64,000 nt of DNA, taken from contig NZ_CP029425.2 of NCBI RefSeq assembly GCF_002278135.3, positions 4,626,001 to 4,690,000 on the forward strand. Reading direction: 5' to 3'. Position 1 is the stretch's first letter. Each line of letters begins with the position of its first letter. Below are positions 1 through 8,989 of the stretch, piece by piece. A program made the position numbers and the translations under genes. The stretch comes from Bradyrhizobium ottawaense. Its GTDB lineage: Bacteria; Pseudomonadota; Alphaproteobacteria; Rhizobiales; Xanthobacteraceae. The notes below the pieces were generated by a model, which was not told where the DNA came from, did not search any database, and saw nothing but the letters and a program-made list of their open reading frames with translations.

Positions 1-1707
1 ATCAAGCGCTCGCTGCGCGACCTCTACAACAAGGAGATCGACGAGATCTCGGTTGCCGGTGAAGCCGGTTACCGCGAAGCCCGCGACTTCATGAAGATGC
101 TGATGCCCGCCAATGTCAGCGCGGTGAAGCAGTATCGGGACGGCCAGCCGCTGTTCTCGCGCATGGGCGTCGAGAGCCAGCTCGACGCGATGTTCTCACC
201 GACAGTGCAGCTGCGCTCCGGCGGCTACATCGTGATCAACCAGACCGAGGCGCTGGTCTCGATCGACGTCAACTCGGGACGATCGACCCGCGAGCACCAT
301 ATCGAGGACACCGCGCTCAAGACCAATCTGGAAGCGGCCGAAGAGGTCGCCCGCCAGCTTCGCCTGCGCGACCTCGCCGGCCTGATCGTCATCGACTTCA
401 TCGACATGGACGAGAAGCGCAACAACCGTGCGGTCGAGCGCAAGCTGTCCGATTGCCTGCGGCAGGACCGCGCGCGCATCCAGGTCGGCCGCATCTCGCA
501 TTTCGGCCTGCTCGAGATGTCGCGCCAGCGCATCCGCGCCAGCGTGCTCGAGAGCTCGACCGATCCGTGCCCGCATTGCGGCGGCACCGGCCATGTCCGT
601 TCAGTGTCTTCGGTAGCGCTGCAACTGCTGCGCGGCCTCGAAGAGATCCTGATGAAGGGCGCGACCCACAATCTCGTGGTCCGCACCCGCACCGACGTCG
701 CGCTCTATGTGCTGAACCACAAGCGCGGCCATCTGCGCGATCTCGAGAACGGCTTCAAGGTGACGCTGTCGGTCATCGCCGACGCGAGCGTCAGCGGACC
801 GCAGGCCTATCTCATCGACCGCGGCGAGCAGGTGCATACGCTGGAAGCCGCCAAGGCCCTACTGGTGGCGCAGGCGGCAGCAAGCCCGCCGCCGATCGTT
901 GAAGAAGCTTATGACGACGAGGAATTCGATTCCGAACTCGAATCCGAGGTCGAAACCGAGGAGACCGAAGGTCTCACCGAGGAGCAGGCTGCGGGCGAGG
1001 CAGCCTCCGACCAGGACGGCCAGCGCCGCAAGCGCCGCCGTCGCCGGCGCGGCCGCGGTGGCCAGCGCGACGGCGAGTTGCGTGAGGATAGCCCCGCGAC
1101 CCTTCCCGAGGCGGCCGTTGCGGCCGGCGAAGGCGAAGAGGATGCCGAGTCCGAGCAGGATGGCGAAGAAGGCGAGGAACAGGCGGCCCGGGGCGAGCAG
1201 CAGGGCAGCGGTGATCGCCGCCGCCGGCGTGGTCGCCGCGGCGGACGCCGTCGGCGTGGCGGCAGCGAGGACGGTCTCGCCGGCTCCATCAGCGACGAGC
1301 TCGCGGCCAATGCGCCGCCGGAAGCGTCCGACGCAGTCGCCGATTTCGACGGCTTCGGCGGCGAGGCTGCGCCCTCGATTGCCCAGGCCGAACACACCGC
1401 TGAGCCTGAGGTCTCGCAGCCCGAGCCGCGCGTCGAGGTGCAGACCGAGGCGGTGCCGGCCCAGCCTCAGCCGATTGCCGCTGAGGAAGAGCCCGCCGAC
1501 GACAAGGCCGCGCGGCGCCGCTCCACGGTCCGGGAAAAGGTGAGCTTCCTGTCGAGCAGCCCGAGCGAGCCGGCAGCCCCGGTTGCGCAGGCGCCCGAGC
1601 CGGCCGTCCCGCCGGCAGCTCAACCCGTGCCGGAACCGGCAAGCGAAACGCCGGCCGCGCCACGCCGCGCCGGCTGGTGGTCGCGCCGCTTCGGCGGCGG
1701 TGAATAA
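1..1707 (+). CDS. rne: Ribonuclease E, C-terminal part (5' end outside window)
   Basis: This is the 3' portion of RNase E/G, the endonuclease that starts mRNA decay and processes rRNA; the reading frame is open from base 1, so the S1 domain and start lie upstream. The visible part carries the DNase-I-like catalytic core with both metal-binding aspartates (VSIDVNSG and IVIDFIDM), then the zinc-link motif CPHCGGTG that joins subunits in the tetramer. From about base 900 the protein becomes a low-complexity tail of acidic stretches and Arg-rich blocks (RRKRRRRRRGRGG, RRRRRGRRGGRRRRGG), the usual RNA- and degradosome-binding scaffold of alphaproteobacterial RNase E. It ends GGWWSRRFGGGE-like near the stop. 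The core motifs make the family assignment very secure. Confidence 0.96.
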   Translation: MKRSLRDLYNKEIDEISVAGEAGYREARDFMKMLMPANVSAVKQYRDGQPLFSRMGVESQLDAMFSPTVQLRSGGYIVINQTEALVSIDVNSGRSTREHHIEDTALKTNLEAAEEVARQLRLRDLAGLIVIDFIDMDEKRNNRAVERKLSDCLRQDRARIQVGRISHFGLLEMSRQRIRASVLESSTDPCPHCGGTGHVRSVSSVALQLLRGLEEILMKGATHNLVVRTRTDVALYVLNHKRGHLRDLENGFKVTLSVIADASVSGPQAYLIDRGEQVHTLEAAKALLVAQAAASPPPIVEEAYDDEEFDSELESEVETEETEGLTEEQAAGEAASDQDGQRRKRRRRRRGRGGQRDGELREDSPATLPEAAVAAGEGEEDAESEQDGEEGEEQAARGEQQGSGDRRRRRGRRGGRRRRGGSEDGLAGSISDELAANAPPEASDAVADFDGFGGEAAPSIAQAEHTAEPEVSQPEPRVEVQTEAVPAQPQPIAAEEEPADDKAARRRSTVREKVSFLSSSPSEPAAPVAQAPEPAVPPAAQPVPEPASETPAAPRRAGWWSRRFGGGE

Positions 1708-1726
1708 AGCCGAACACTCAAGAGAA

Positions 1727-1756
1727 AACGCCCGGGTCAAGCCGGGCGTTTTTTGA
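1727..1756 (+). terminator. Rho-independent terminator of rne
   Basis: AACGCCCGG and CCGGGCGTT form a perfect 9-bp stem around a 6-base loop, followed directly by a run of six T. It lies 20 bases after the rne stop codon. Confidence 0.9.
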
Positions 1757-1775
1757 TTTGGCGAGGTCAGTTCCA

Positions 1776-3008
1776 ATGCAAAGCGCAATCGTTCTCGGCG
1801 GCGGCATGATCGGCGTGAGCGCGGCGCTGCATCTTCAGCAGCGCGGCTGGGCCGTCACGCTCGTCGACCGCAGGGAGCCGGGCCGCGAGACCAGCTACGG
1901 CAATGCCGGGATGATCCAGGCGGAAGCGGTCCGCCCCTATCCGATGCCGCGCGACCTTGCGACGCTGCTGAAGATCGCGACCGGCCGCACCAACGATGTG
2001 CGCTACAGCCTGTCGTCGCTTCATCTCCATATCGAGCCCCTGCTCCGCTACTGGTGGCATTCGGCGCCGAAGCGTCATCGCGAGGCGGTCGACGCGTGGG
2101 CGCGGCTGATCGCTTACGCGACGAGCGAGCACGACATCCTCATTCGCGAGGCCCATGCCGACAATCTCATCCGCCGCGCCGGCTATCGCATGCTGCATCG
2201 CGATGCCGCTTCATTCGATCTGGCGATCAAGACGGCGGAAGAAGACCGGCGCGAGTTCGGCGTGAATTTTCGCGTGCTCTCCGGCAAGGAGCTCGCGAGA
2301 GCCGAACCGGTCCTGCGCGACGATCTTCCCGGCGCGATTCATTGGCTCGACACCTGGACCGTGTCCGATCCCGGCGCGCTGGTCACGGCCTATGCCGAGC
2401 TGTTCGAGCGCCGCGGCGGCACCATTGTGCTCGGCGATGCACAATCGCTGCAGCAGACCGCGACCGGCTGGTCAGTCGACACGGACCAGGGGCGTCTCGA
2501 CGCCGCCCACGCCGTCGTGACCCTCGGGCCGTGGTCGCCCGATCTCCTCCACAAATTCGGCTATCGTATTCCCCTGGTGCGCAAGCGCGGCTACCACATG
2601 CATTACAGCGGCGGCGCGTCGCTCGACCTGCCGCTGATCGACAAGGCCGGCGGCTATGCCATGGGGCCGATGGCCAAGGGCATTCGCATCACCACCGGAG
2701 CCGAGTTGACGAGCCCGGATGCGCTCGCGACGCCCGTGCAGCTTGCCAGCGCGGAAGCATCCGCACGCGAGCTGATCGACCTCGGCAAGCGCGTCGAGCC
2801 GGATCCGTGGTTCGGCACCCGCCCCTGCACGCCCGACATGCTGCCGGTGCTCGGGCAAGCTCCGCAGCATCCCGGCCTCTGGATGAATTTCGGCCACGGC
2901 CACCAGGGCTTTACCCTCGGACCCGCGACGGGGCGCCTGCTCGCGGAGATGATGAGCGGCGAGACGCCCGCGATCGATCCGACGCCGTACCGGCCGGAGC
3001 GGTTCTAG
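1776..3008 (+). CDS. FAD-dependent oxidoreductase, DadA-like (D-amino-acid dehydrogenase family)
   Basis: A 410-residue protein of the DAO/DadA superfamily, which oxidises amino acids or other secondary amines with FAD. The N-terminus has the dinucleotide-binding GGGMIG motif directly after a beta strand, followed by the ETSYGNAGMI segment typical of DadA-type enzymes. The C-terminus has the GHGHQGFTLGPATGRLLAEM block that closes the FAD site. A TTG codon 18 bases upstream would lengthen the protein, but it falls inside the rne terminator, so the ATG preceded by GAGG is preferred. The gene stands alone between rne and the convergent dctA. Substrate cannot be told from sequence: D-amino acids, hydroxyproline or opines are all possible. 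Confidence 0.85.
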   Translation: MQSAIVLGGGMIGVSAALHLQQRGWAVTLVDRREPGRETSYGNAGMIQAEAVRPYPMPRDLATLLKIATGRTNDVRYSLSSLHLHIEPLLRYWWHSAPKRHREAVDAWARLIAYATSEHDILIREAHADNLIRRAGYRMLHRDAASFDLAIKTAEEDRREFGVNFRVLSGKELARAEPVLRDDLPGAIHWLDTWTVSDPGALVTAYAELFERRGGTIVLGDAQSLQQTATGWSVDTDQGRLDAAHAVVTLGPWSPDLLHKFGYRIPLVRKRGYHMHYSGGASLDLPLIDKAGGYAMGPMAKGIRITTGAELTSPDALATPVQLASAEASARELIDLGKRVEPDPWFGTRPCTPDMLPVLGQAPQHPGLWMNFGHGHQGFTLGPATGRLLAEMMSGETPAIDPTPYRPERF

Positions 3009-3010
3009 CC

Positions 3011-3049
3011 CAAAGAAAAAGGGCTGATCGAGGATCTCGACCAGCCCTA
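3011..3049 (-). terminator. Terminator of dctA
   Basis: AGGGCTG-ATCGAG pairs with CTCGA-CCAGCCCT. Read on the minus strand the stem is followed by CCCTTTTTCTTTG, a good T-tract. It sits between the convergent DadA-like gene and dctA and would mainly serve dctA. Confidence 0.85.
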
Positions 3050-3093
3050 TGACTTCAAAGTCTGACAGCGCAGCTCGCGCCGTCGGATCCTGA

Positions 3094-4428
3094 TCAGTCC
3101 GTCGTGATCGCCGTTTCCATGTCGGTCGGATCGATCTGCTTGGAGAGGTTGGCGTTGAGCTTGTCGCGGTCGAGCTCACCCTCCCACCAGGCGACGATCA
3201 CACAGGCGACGCCGTTGCCGCACAGATTGGTCAGCGCGCGGCACTCGCTCATGAACTTATCGATGCCGAGCACGATCGCCATGCCCGGCACGAGGCGCGG
3301 ATCGACCACGGCCAGCGTCGCCGCCAGCGTGATGAAGCCCGCACCGGTGATGCCGGAAGCGCCCTTCGAGGTCAGCATCGCCACGACCAGGATGGTCAAT
3401 TGCTGGCTGAAGCTGAGATCGTAGCCGAGCGCCTGTGCGATGAAGAGCGTCGCCAGCGTCATGTAGATGTTGGTGCCGTCGAGGTTGAACGAGTACCCCG
3501 TGGGCACCACGAGTCCGACCACCGACTTGGAGCAGCCGAGCCGCTCCAGCTTTTCCATAAGGGACGGCAGCGCGCTTTCCGAGGACGAGGTGCCGAGCAC
3601 GATCAGCAATTCGTCCTTGATGTAGGCCAGGAACTTGAAGATCGAGAAGCCTGCCAGGCGCGCGATGATGCCGAGCACGACGAAAACGAACAGCGCCGCA
3701 GTGAGGTAGAAGGTGGCGATCAGCCCGACCAGGTTGAGGATAGCGCCGGTGCCGAACTTGCCGATCGTGTAGGCCATCGCACCGAACGCACCGATCGGCG
3801 CCGCGCGCATCACGATGGAGATGACGCCGAACACGGCATGGGCGGCATCATCGATGAAGCTGCGGATGGTGTGGCCGCGCTCGCCGAGGCTCATGATCGC
3901 GAAGCCGAACAGCACCGAGAACAGCAGCACCTGGAGGATCTCGCCTTGCGCGAAGGCGCCGACCACGGTGTCCGGAATGATGTGCAGCACGAAGTCGACG
4001 GACTTCTGGCCGGCGGCCTGCTTGGCGTAATTTGCAACGGCGGCCTCGTTTGCCGCCGCATTGCCGAAGCCCGCACCCGGCTTGGCGAGATTTCCGACGA
4101 TGAGACCGATGACCAGCGCGAAGGTCGAGACGACCTCGAAATAGACCAGCGCCTTGACGCCGATGCGGCCGACCTTCTTGGCATCCTGGATGTGGGCGAT
4201 GCCGGAGACGACGGTGCAGAAGATGATCGGGGCGATCACCATCTTGATCAGCTTGATGAAGCCGTCGCCGAGCGCCTTGATCCATTCGTTGGTGGCAACC
4301 GTCGGCCAGAGCCAGCCGACGATGGCGCCGAGCACGATGGCGATCAGCACCTGGACGTAGAGAACCTTGTACCACGGCTTGGCGACGGGCGGCGCGACCG
4401 GCGCCCCCGCCATCGTTGTCGTCGTCAT
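3094..4428 (-). CDS. dctA: C4-dicarboxylate:cation symporter DctA
   Basis: A 444-residue member of the dicarboxylate/amino acid:cation symporter (DAACS) family, which imports succinate, fumarate and malate across the inner membrane; in rhizobia it fuels symbiotic nitrogen fixation. Diagnostic are the serine-rich re-entrant loop ([16 protein letters not shown]), the substrate-binding segment [16 protein letters not shown] and eight or so hydrophobic helices. The ATG start was chosen because GGGGGAG lies 7 bases before it; a TTG 18 bases further upstream is in frame but lies in the ribosome-binding site. No dctBD two-component genes or sigma-54 promoter were seen next to it, unlike the classic rhizobial arrangement. 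Confidence 0.95.
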   Translation of the reverse strand: MTTTTMAGAPVAPPVAKPWYKVLYVQVLIAIVLGAIVGWLWPTVATNEWIKALGDGFIKLIKMVIAPIIFCTVVSGIAHIQDAKKVGRIGVKALVYFEVVSTFALVIGLIVGNLAKPGAGFGNAAANEAAVANYAKQAAGQKSVDFVLHIIPDTVVGAFAQGEILQVLLFSVLFGFAIMSLGERGHTIRSFIDDAAHAVFGVISIVMRAAPIGAFGAMAYTIGKFGTGAILNLVGLIATFYLTAALFVFVVLGIIARLAGFSIFKFLAYIKDELLIVLGTSSSESALPSLMEKLERLGCSKSVVGLVVPTGYSFNLDGTNIYMTLATLFIAQALGYDLSFSQQLTILVVAMLTSKGASGITGAGFITLAATLAVVDPRLVPGMAIVLGIDKFMSECRALTNLCGNGVACVIVAWWEGELDRDKLNANLSKQIDPTDMETAITTD

Positions 4429-4445
4429 CGTTTCACTCCCCCTCA

Positions 4446-4481
4446 AAACACTGGGCCAGCCAAGATCAACTTGGCCGGCCC
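4446..4481 (-). terminator. Hairpin terminator of bioY
   Basis: GGGCCAGCCAAG pairs with CTTGGCCGGCCC (11 of 12 positions) around a 5-base loop. On the minus strand it is followed by AGTGTTTTGAGG, a moderate T-tract. It separates bioY from dctA downstream. Confidence 0.7.
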
Positions 4482-4512
4482 TGTCAATTGGAACCGCTTG
4501 CTGTTGCGCGTT

Positions 4513-5127
4513 TTACCGGCGGCGATCGATCAGCCTGCGCGCCGCCGGCATCAACGCCGCGCCAAGCGCGTTCTTGACCAGCGAAGCGGCAATGAACGGC
4601 ACGATGCCGACCTGCCAGGCCTTCGCAATGCCGAGGCCAAGGCCGAACGCCAACCAGCCGAAGCCGGCGGCCAGAATGACGATATGGCCGACGGCCATCG
4701 CTGCGAAAAGCAGCATGACACTGCGATCCCAGCCGCGCTCGGCGAGCCAGCCGGTCACGAAGGCGGCGGCAATGAAACCGAACAGATAGCCCGCAGTCGG
4801 GCCAACCAGCGGTGCAATTCCACCCACCGGCCCGGCGAATACCGGCGCGCCAAGCGCGCCTTCGGCGAGGTAGGCGATCATGGTTGCGCTCCCAAGGTGC
4901 CAGCCATAGGCGGCGCCGATCATCAGCACCACCAGCGTCTGCAACGTCATGGGCACATAAGGCAGCGGCAGGCTGACCTTGGCTGACAGCGCCATCAACG
5001 CAGTGCCAAGCGCAACCAGCACGACGGCGCGCACTGCGCCGACGGTTTCGCCCGGTCGGGTCGGCCACATCAATGCGGCGAGAGGAAAATGCGGTGTGGC
5101 AGCGGTCGGGACAGATCGGTCAGACAA
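4513..5127 (-). CDS. bioY: Biotin transporter BioY (ECF S-component)
   Basis: A 204-residue integral membrane protein with about six hydrophobic segments, matching the S-component that binds biotin in energy-coupling-factor transporters. Family hallmarks are the PLPYVPMTLQTLVVLMIGAA segment and the AGPVGGIAPLVGPTAGYLFGF loop. No ecfA/ecfT (bioM/bioN) genes lie beside it, so it either borrows a shared energising module or works as a solitary BioY, as reported for some bacteria. Translation probably starts at TTG with GGAG six bases upstream. It follows the aminotransferase gene by only 30 bases on the same strand, which suggests co-transcription. Confidence 0.93.
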   Translation of the reverse strand: MSDRSVPTAATPHFPLAALMWPTRPGETVGAVRAVVLVALGTALMALSAKVSLPLPYVPMTLQTLVVLMIGAAYGWHLGSATMIAYLAEGALGAPVFAGPVGGIAPLVGPTAGYLFGFIAAAFVTGWLAERGWDRSVMLLFAAMAVGHIVILAAGFGWLAFGLGLGIAKAWQVGIVPFIAASLVKNALGAALMPAARRLIDRRR

Positions 5128-5157
5128 GATGAACTCCGGGTGGTCGAAAACTGGCGG

Positions 5158-6345
5158 CTATTTAAGCCAGTGAGCGATCCGGTCAACTGCCTCTCGCATC
5201 TCCCCGGGCGAGCGCGCATAGGAAAGACGAATGAACGAGCGGCCGTGAACGGGATCGAAATCGAGCCCGGGCGTGGCCGCGACACGCGCCTGTTCCAGCA
5301 TCTGCTTGGCGAACTCGAAACTGTCGGAGGTGAAGCCCGAGACGTCGGCATAGAGATAAAATGCACCATCGACGGGCAGGAATTTGCTGAGGCCCGCCTT
5401 CGGCAATCCCTCGATCAAAATCCGCCGGTTTTCCTGATAGCCGTGCTTGATCGCCTCCATCTCGGCCGCGCCGTCGAAGGCGGCTTCTGCCGCGATCTGC
5501 GACAGCGACGGCACCGAGATCGACAGGTTCTGCTGCAGCCGCTCGATCGGCCGCACCAGAATTTCAGGCACGACCATCCAGCCGACGCGCCAGCCCGTCA
5601 TGCAGAAATACTTCGAGAACGAGTTGATCACGAGTGCGTGCTCGGACAGCGCGGCCGCGGTGACCGCTGGAAACGCATAATCAAGCCCGTGATAAATCTC
5701 GTCCGAGATGAACCGGATGCCGGCATCTTCGGCGGCCGCCATCAAGCCGGCGAGCGCTTCGCGGGACATCATCGTCCCCGTCGGATTGGCGGGGCTGCCG
5801 ACCAGCACGCCCTTCAGCGGCGCCTTGCGATGCGCCGCGAGCAATGCCTCGCCGGTGAGCGCATGGCGCGTCTCGTTCGTGGTCTCGATCAGCACCGGCT
5901 CGCAACCGAGCGCAGTGAGGATATGGCGATAAGGCGGATAGCCCGGCACCGTCACGGCGACGCGGTCGCCAGGCTCGAACATCGACAGGAAGGCCAGGAT
6001 GAACCCGCCGGAGGAGCCGGTGGTCACCACGATCCTGTCAGGGCTGATGGCACAGCCATAGGCATCGCGATAATGGCGCGCGATGCGCTCGCGCAGACTG
6101 GGAATGCCGAGCGCGGAGGTATAATCGATCCGCCCGGCCTCGAGCGCCGCGTGGGCGGCCGCAATCGCGGTGCTGGGCGCCCCCGCCGCGGGCTGGCCGA
6201 CCTCCATATGGACGACATGGCCGCCGGCGGCCTCGATTCGGGCCGCCGCGGCCATGACGTCCATCACCATGAACGGGGGAACATCGCTGCGGCGGGAGGG
6301 CTCGAGCCACTGCCCCAACCGGTTCCTCAATGTCGCATCGTGCAT
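5158..6345 (-). CDS. Pyridoxal-phosphate aminotransferase, class I/II
   Basis: A 395-residue fold-type I PLP enzyme that transfers amino groups between amino acids and 2-oxo acids in the cytoplasm. The Schiff-base lysine is Lys245 in NSFSKYFCMTGWRVG. The substrate and cofactor motifs SPANPTG (184-190) and SDEIYHGL (214-221), and the YTSALG segment near residue 75, are all in place. It resembles the subgroup annotated as aspartate/tyrosine or general aminotransferases in Bradyrhizobium. It is the first gene of a likely operon with bioY, although it is not a recognisable biotin-synthesis enzyme such as BioA. It is divergent from the M48 protease gene across 175 bases. Confidence 0.9.
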   Translation of the reverse strand: MHDATLRNRLGQWLEPSRRSDVPPFMVMDVMAAAARIEAAGGHVVHMEVGQPAAGAPSTAIAAAHAALEAGRIDYTSALGIPSLRERIARHYRDAYGCAISPDRIVVTTGSSGGFILAFLSMFEPGDRVAVTVPGYPPYRHILTALGCEPVLIETTNETRHALTGEALLAAHRKAPLKGVLVGSPANPTGTMMSREALAGLMAAAEDAGIRFISDEIYHGLDYAFPAVTAAALSEHALVINSFSKYFCMTGWRVGWMVVPEILVRPIERLQQNLSISVPSLSQIAAEAAFDGAAEMEAIKHGYQENRRILIEGLPKAGLSKFLPVDGAFYLYADVSGFTSDSFEFAKQMLEQARVAATPGLDFDPVHGRSFIRLSYARSPGEMREAVDRIAHWLK

Positions 6346-6520
6346 CGATTTCTGCTATTTCGCTGGCGGGCCGGAGCGTCCGGCCCGGGAACGGGGCGCT
6401 TGCGCCCCAGACTGGCCGCATTGTACGGCTCATAAGGGTAACGCTCACAAGGGCATATCGCGTATCCGGTCCGCCGCCAATCGCCAAAACCAATCACGAA
6501 ACTGCTCTCCAGACCGTTTG

Positions 6521-7921
6521 ATGTTTCTCCAGATCGCATTGCGCAAGAAGGCCTCCGCCCTCACCGCCCTCGTTACGGCTGCGGCGATCGCGCTGCTGCC
6601 GCTCCCGGCGGCGCGGGCGCAGCAGAAGGGGCCGCCGGTCTTGCGCGACACCGAGACCGAGCAACTGCTGCGCGAATATACGCGCCCGATCCTGCGCGCC
6701 GCGGGTCTGGAGAAGCAGAACATCCAGATGGTGATCCTCAACGACGGCTCGTTCAACGCGTTCGTCGCCGACGGCCGCCGCATCTTCGTCAATTACGGCG
6801 CGATCCTTCAATCGGAGACCCCGAACCAGATCATCGGCGTGCTCGCGCACGAGACCGGGCATCTGGCCGGTGGCCATCTGTCCAAGCTGCGCGAACAGCT
6901 CGCCGCCGCCCAGACCCAGATGATCATCGCGATGCTGCTCGGCGCAGGCGCGATCGCCGCAGGCAGCACCCAGCGCAGCAGCGCAGGCAACAACGGGCTC
7001 GCCAATGCCGGCGCCGCCGCGATCTCGGCTCCCCAGGAGGTGATCCGCCGGACGCTGCTGTCCTATCAGCGCCAGCAAGAGGAGAACGCCGACCGCGCCG
7101 GCGTGAAATTCCTGACCGCGACCCAGCAATCGCCGAAGGGCATGTACGAGACCTTCAAGCGCTTCACCAGTGAGAGCCTGTTCGCCGCGCGCGGCGCCGA
7201 TCCCTATCTCCAGTCGCACCCGATGCCGGCCGAGCGCGTCGCCGCGCTTCAGGAATTCGCCAGCTCCAGCCCCTACTGGAACAAGAAGGACGATCCCGCG
7301 CTGCAGCTCCGCCACGACATGGTTCGCGCCAAGATCTCCGCGTTCATGGAGCGGCCGGAGACTGTGTACCGCCGCTATCCCCAGACCAACGACAGCATGC
7401 CGGCGCGCTATGCCCGCGCCATCAGCACCTATCTGCACGGCGATCTGCGCAGTGCGCTGGCCCAGATCGACGCGCTGATCCAGGTCCAGCCCAACAATCC
7501 GTACTTCTACGAGGTGCGCGGCCAGGCCCTGTTGGAGAGCGGCAAGGCCGCCGAGGCGATCGCTCCGCTGCGCAAGGCCGCACAGCTTTCCAACAACGCG
7601 CCCCTCATCGAGATGTTACTTGGGCAGGCTCTGGTTGGAACCGATGATAAGACCTACACCGACGACGCCGTTCGGATTCTCCGCGCCGCGGTGGCGCGAG
7701 AACCCGAGGCGGTGCTCGGCTATACCCAGCTCGCGATGGCCTATGGCCGGAAGGGCGACTATGCCGAAGCGGATCTCGCCTCGGCGCAAGCCGCTTACCT
7801 GCGCGGCGACAACAAGACCGCCCGCGAGCTCGCTACGCGCGCGAAAACCCGTTTCGCCGTCGGCACGCCCGGATGGGTCAAGGCCGACGACATCGTGGCG
7901 GCGAAGCCGCCGCGCAACTGA
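6521..7921 (+). CDS. M48 family metalloprotease with TPR domain (BepA/YfgC-like)
   Basis: A 466-residue exported zinc protease. Residues 1-33 form a signal peptide ending ARAQ. The zinc site is HETGH (110-114) with the third ligand in EENADRAG. The C-terminal half carries tetratricopeptide-like helices (repeated AxxxY, A-rich segments). The architecture matches BepA/YfgC, a periplasmic chaperone-protease that helps outer-membrane protein assembly and lipopolysaccharide-transport complex quality control. The ATG was chosen because a signal peptide follows immediately; upstream codons in the frame read through the divergent gene. The next gene downstream encodes a DsbA-like protein, another periplasmic folding factor. 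Confidence 0.93.
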   Translation: MFLQIALRKKASALTALVTAAAIALLPLPAARAQQKGPPVLRDTETEQLLREYTRPILRAAGLEKQNIQMVILNDGSFNAFVADGRRIFVNYGAILQSETPNQIIGVLAHETGHLAGGHLSKLREQLAAAQTQMIIAMLLGAGAIAAGSTQRSSAGNNGLANAGAAAISAPQEVIRRTLLSYQRQQEENADRAGVKFLTATQQSPKGMYETFKRFTSESLFAARGADPYLQSHPMPAERVAALQEFASSSPYWNKKDDPALQLRHDMVRAKISAFMERPETVYRRYPQTNDSMPARYARAISTYLHGDLRSALAQIDALIQVQPNNPYFYEVRGQALLESGKAAEAIAPLRKAAQLSNNAPLIEMLLGQALVGTDDKTYTDDAVRILRAAVAREPEAVLGYTQLAMAYGRKGDYAEADLASAQAAYLRGDNKTARELATRAKTRFAVGTPGWVKADDIVAAKPPRN

Positions 7922-8019
7922 CGCAACTCGAGCGACGCCCGATACCACGACGTCACGACACCGAGCTTAAGTCCGCCGGGACGTATTCCGAAACCTGCTT
8001 TGGAGAAGAGGATTTGCCT

Positions 8020-8787
8020 ATGCCTTCGCTGCGCCTGATTGCTCCCGCGTTGTTTGCGCTCGCCCTGTTCGGCGCAGCCGTGCCCGCGTCGGCCGACAGT
8101 TTCTCCGACACCCAGCGCACCGACATCGAGAATATCATCAAGAACTATCTCATCAGCCATCCCGAGGTGCTCGAGGAGGCGATGGCCGAGCTCAGCAAGC
8201 GGCAGGCCGCGGCCGAGACGCAGAAGCACGAGGCCAGCATCGCGCAGAATGCGGACGCGATCTTCAACTCCCCGCGCCAGGTCGTGCTCGGCAACAAGGA
8301 CGGCGACGTCACCTTCGTCGAGTTCTTCGATTACAATTGCGGCTACTGCAAGCGCGCGATGGACGACATGCTCACCCTCATGAAGGCCGATCCGAAGCTG
8401 AAGGTGGTGCTGAAGGAATTTCCGGTGCTGAGCCAGGGCTCGGTCGAGGCGGCGCAGGTCGCGGTCGCCGTGCGCATGCAGGACCCCTCCGGCAAGAAAT
8501 ATCTCGACTTCCACCAGAAGCTGCTCGGCGGCCGCGGCGCTGCCGACAAGGCGCGCGCGCTTCAAGCCGCCAAGGAAGCCGGCCTCGACACCGCCAAAAT
8601 CGAAAAGGACCTCGCCAGCCCCGAGGTGCGCGCCACCATCGAGGAGAACTTCAAGCTCGCCGAAGCGATGGGCATGAACGGCACGCCGAGCTATGTCATC
8701 GGCAAGCAGATCGTGATTGGCGCCGTCGGCGTCGAAGGCCTCAAGGAAAAGATCGGCATTGCCCGCTGCGGCAAGGCAACCTGCTGA
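8020..8787 (+). CDS. DsbA-family periplasmic thiol:disulfide oxidoreductase (Com1/ScsC-like)
   Basis: A 255-residue exported thioredoxin-fold protein. The signal peptide ends ASA at residue 25. The active site is Cys107-Gly-Tyr-Cys110 after the strand VTFVEFFDYN, and the cis-proline loop is NGTPSYVIG. An N-terminal helical segment (about 30-85) precedes the fold, as in Com1/ScsC-type proteins that form trimers and isomerise disulfides. GGAGAAGAGG lies just before the ATG. It probably works with the neighbouring M48/TPR protein in envelope protein folding. A strong terminator follows. Confidence 0.92.
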   Translation: MPSLRLIAPALFALALFGAAVPASADSFSDTQRTDIENIIKNYLISHPEVLEEAMAELSKRQAAAETQKHEASIAQNADAIFNSPRQVVLGNKDGDVTFVEFFDYNCGYCKRAMDDMLTLMKADPKLKVVLKEFPVLSQGSVEAAQVAVAVRMQDPSGKKYLDFHQKLLGGRGAADKARALQAAKEAGLDTAKIEKDLASPEVRATIEENFKLAEAMGMNGTPSYVIGKQIVIGAVGVEGLKEKIGIARCGKATC

Positions 8788-8816
8788 TCATACGTTTTAC
8801 GATCCTGAAACCCCGA

Positions 8817-8845
8817 AAAGGCCGGCTGGCAAGCCGGCCTTTCTC
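8817..8845 (+). terminator. Terminator of the DsbA-like gene
   Basis: AAAGGCCGGCT pairs perfectly with AGCCGGCCTTT (11 bp) around GGCA, followed by CTCTTG. Confidence 0.85.
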
Positions 8846-8918
8846 TTGCGCCGAACGTTCGTGCAAAGTCATTCATCTGGCATTCAACAAACAAATGCCG
8901 CGGAACAGGCGAAGTTCC

Positions 8919-8943
8919 GGAACAACTCAAATCTCCTTTCGTT
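8919..8943 (+). promoter_or_regulatory. Candidate EcfG (general stress response) promoter
   Basis: GGAAC, a 16-base spacer, then CGTT is an exact match to the EcfG-type sigma-factor promoter known from alphaproteobacteria. It ends 46 bases before the start codon of the DUF1236 gene, giving a leader of about 40 bases. The match is visible; activity is inferred. Confidence 0.65.
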
Positions 8944-8989
8944 GTCGGCGCACGGGCAATGACGCAAAGAAACACGTGAGGAGAATTCG

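Noticed and set aside
859..1788. A 309-codon minus-strand frame opposite the rne tail
   Set aside because: Mirror of the low-complexity Arg/Glu region of RNase E; it crosses the rne terminator and has no domain.
4490..4508. GGAAC ... CGTT near the start of the dctA-bioY gap
   Set aside because: The spacer is 14 bases, too short for an EcfG promoter, and it points into bioY antisense.
3400..4986. A 528-codon plus-strand frame opposite dctA and bioY
   Set aside because: Antisense of two certain genes, with a repetitive Asp/Glu/His/Arg translation typical of GC shadow frames.
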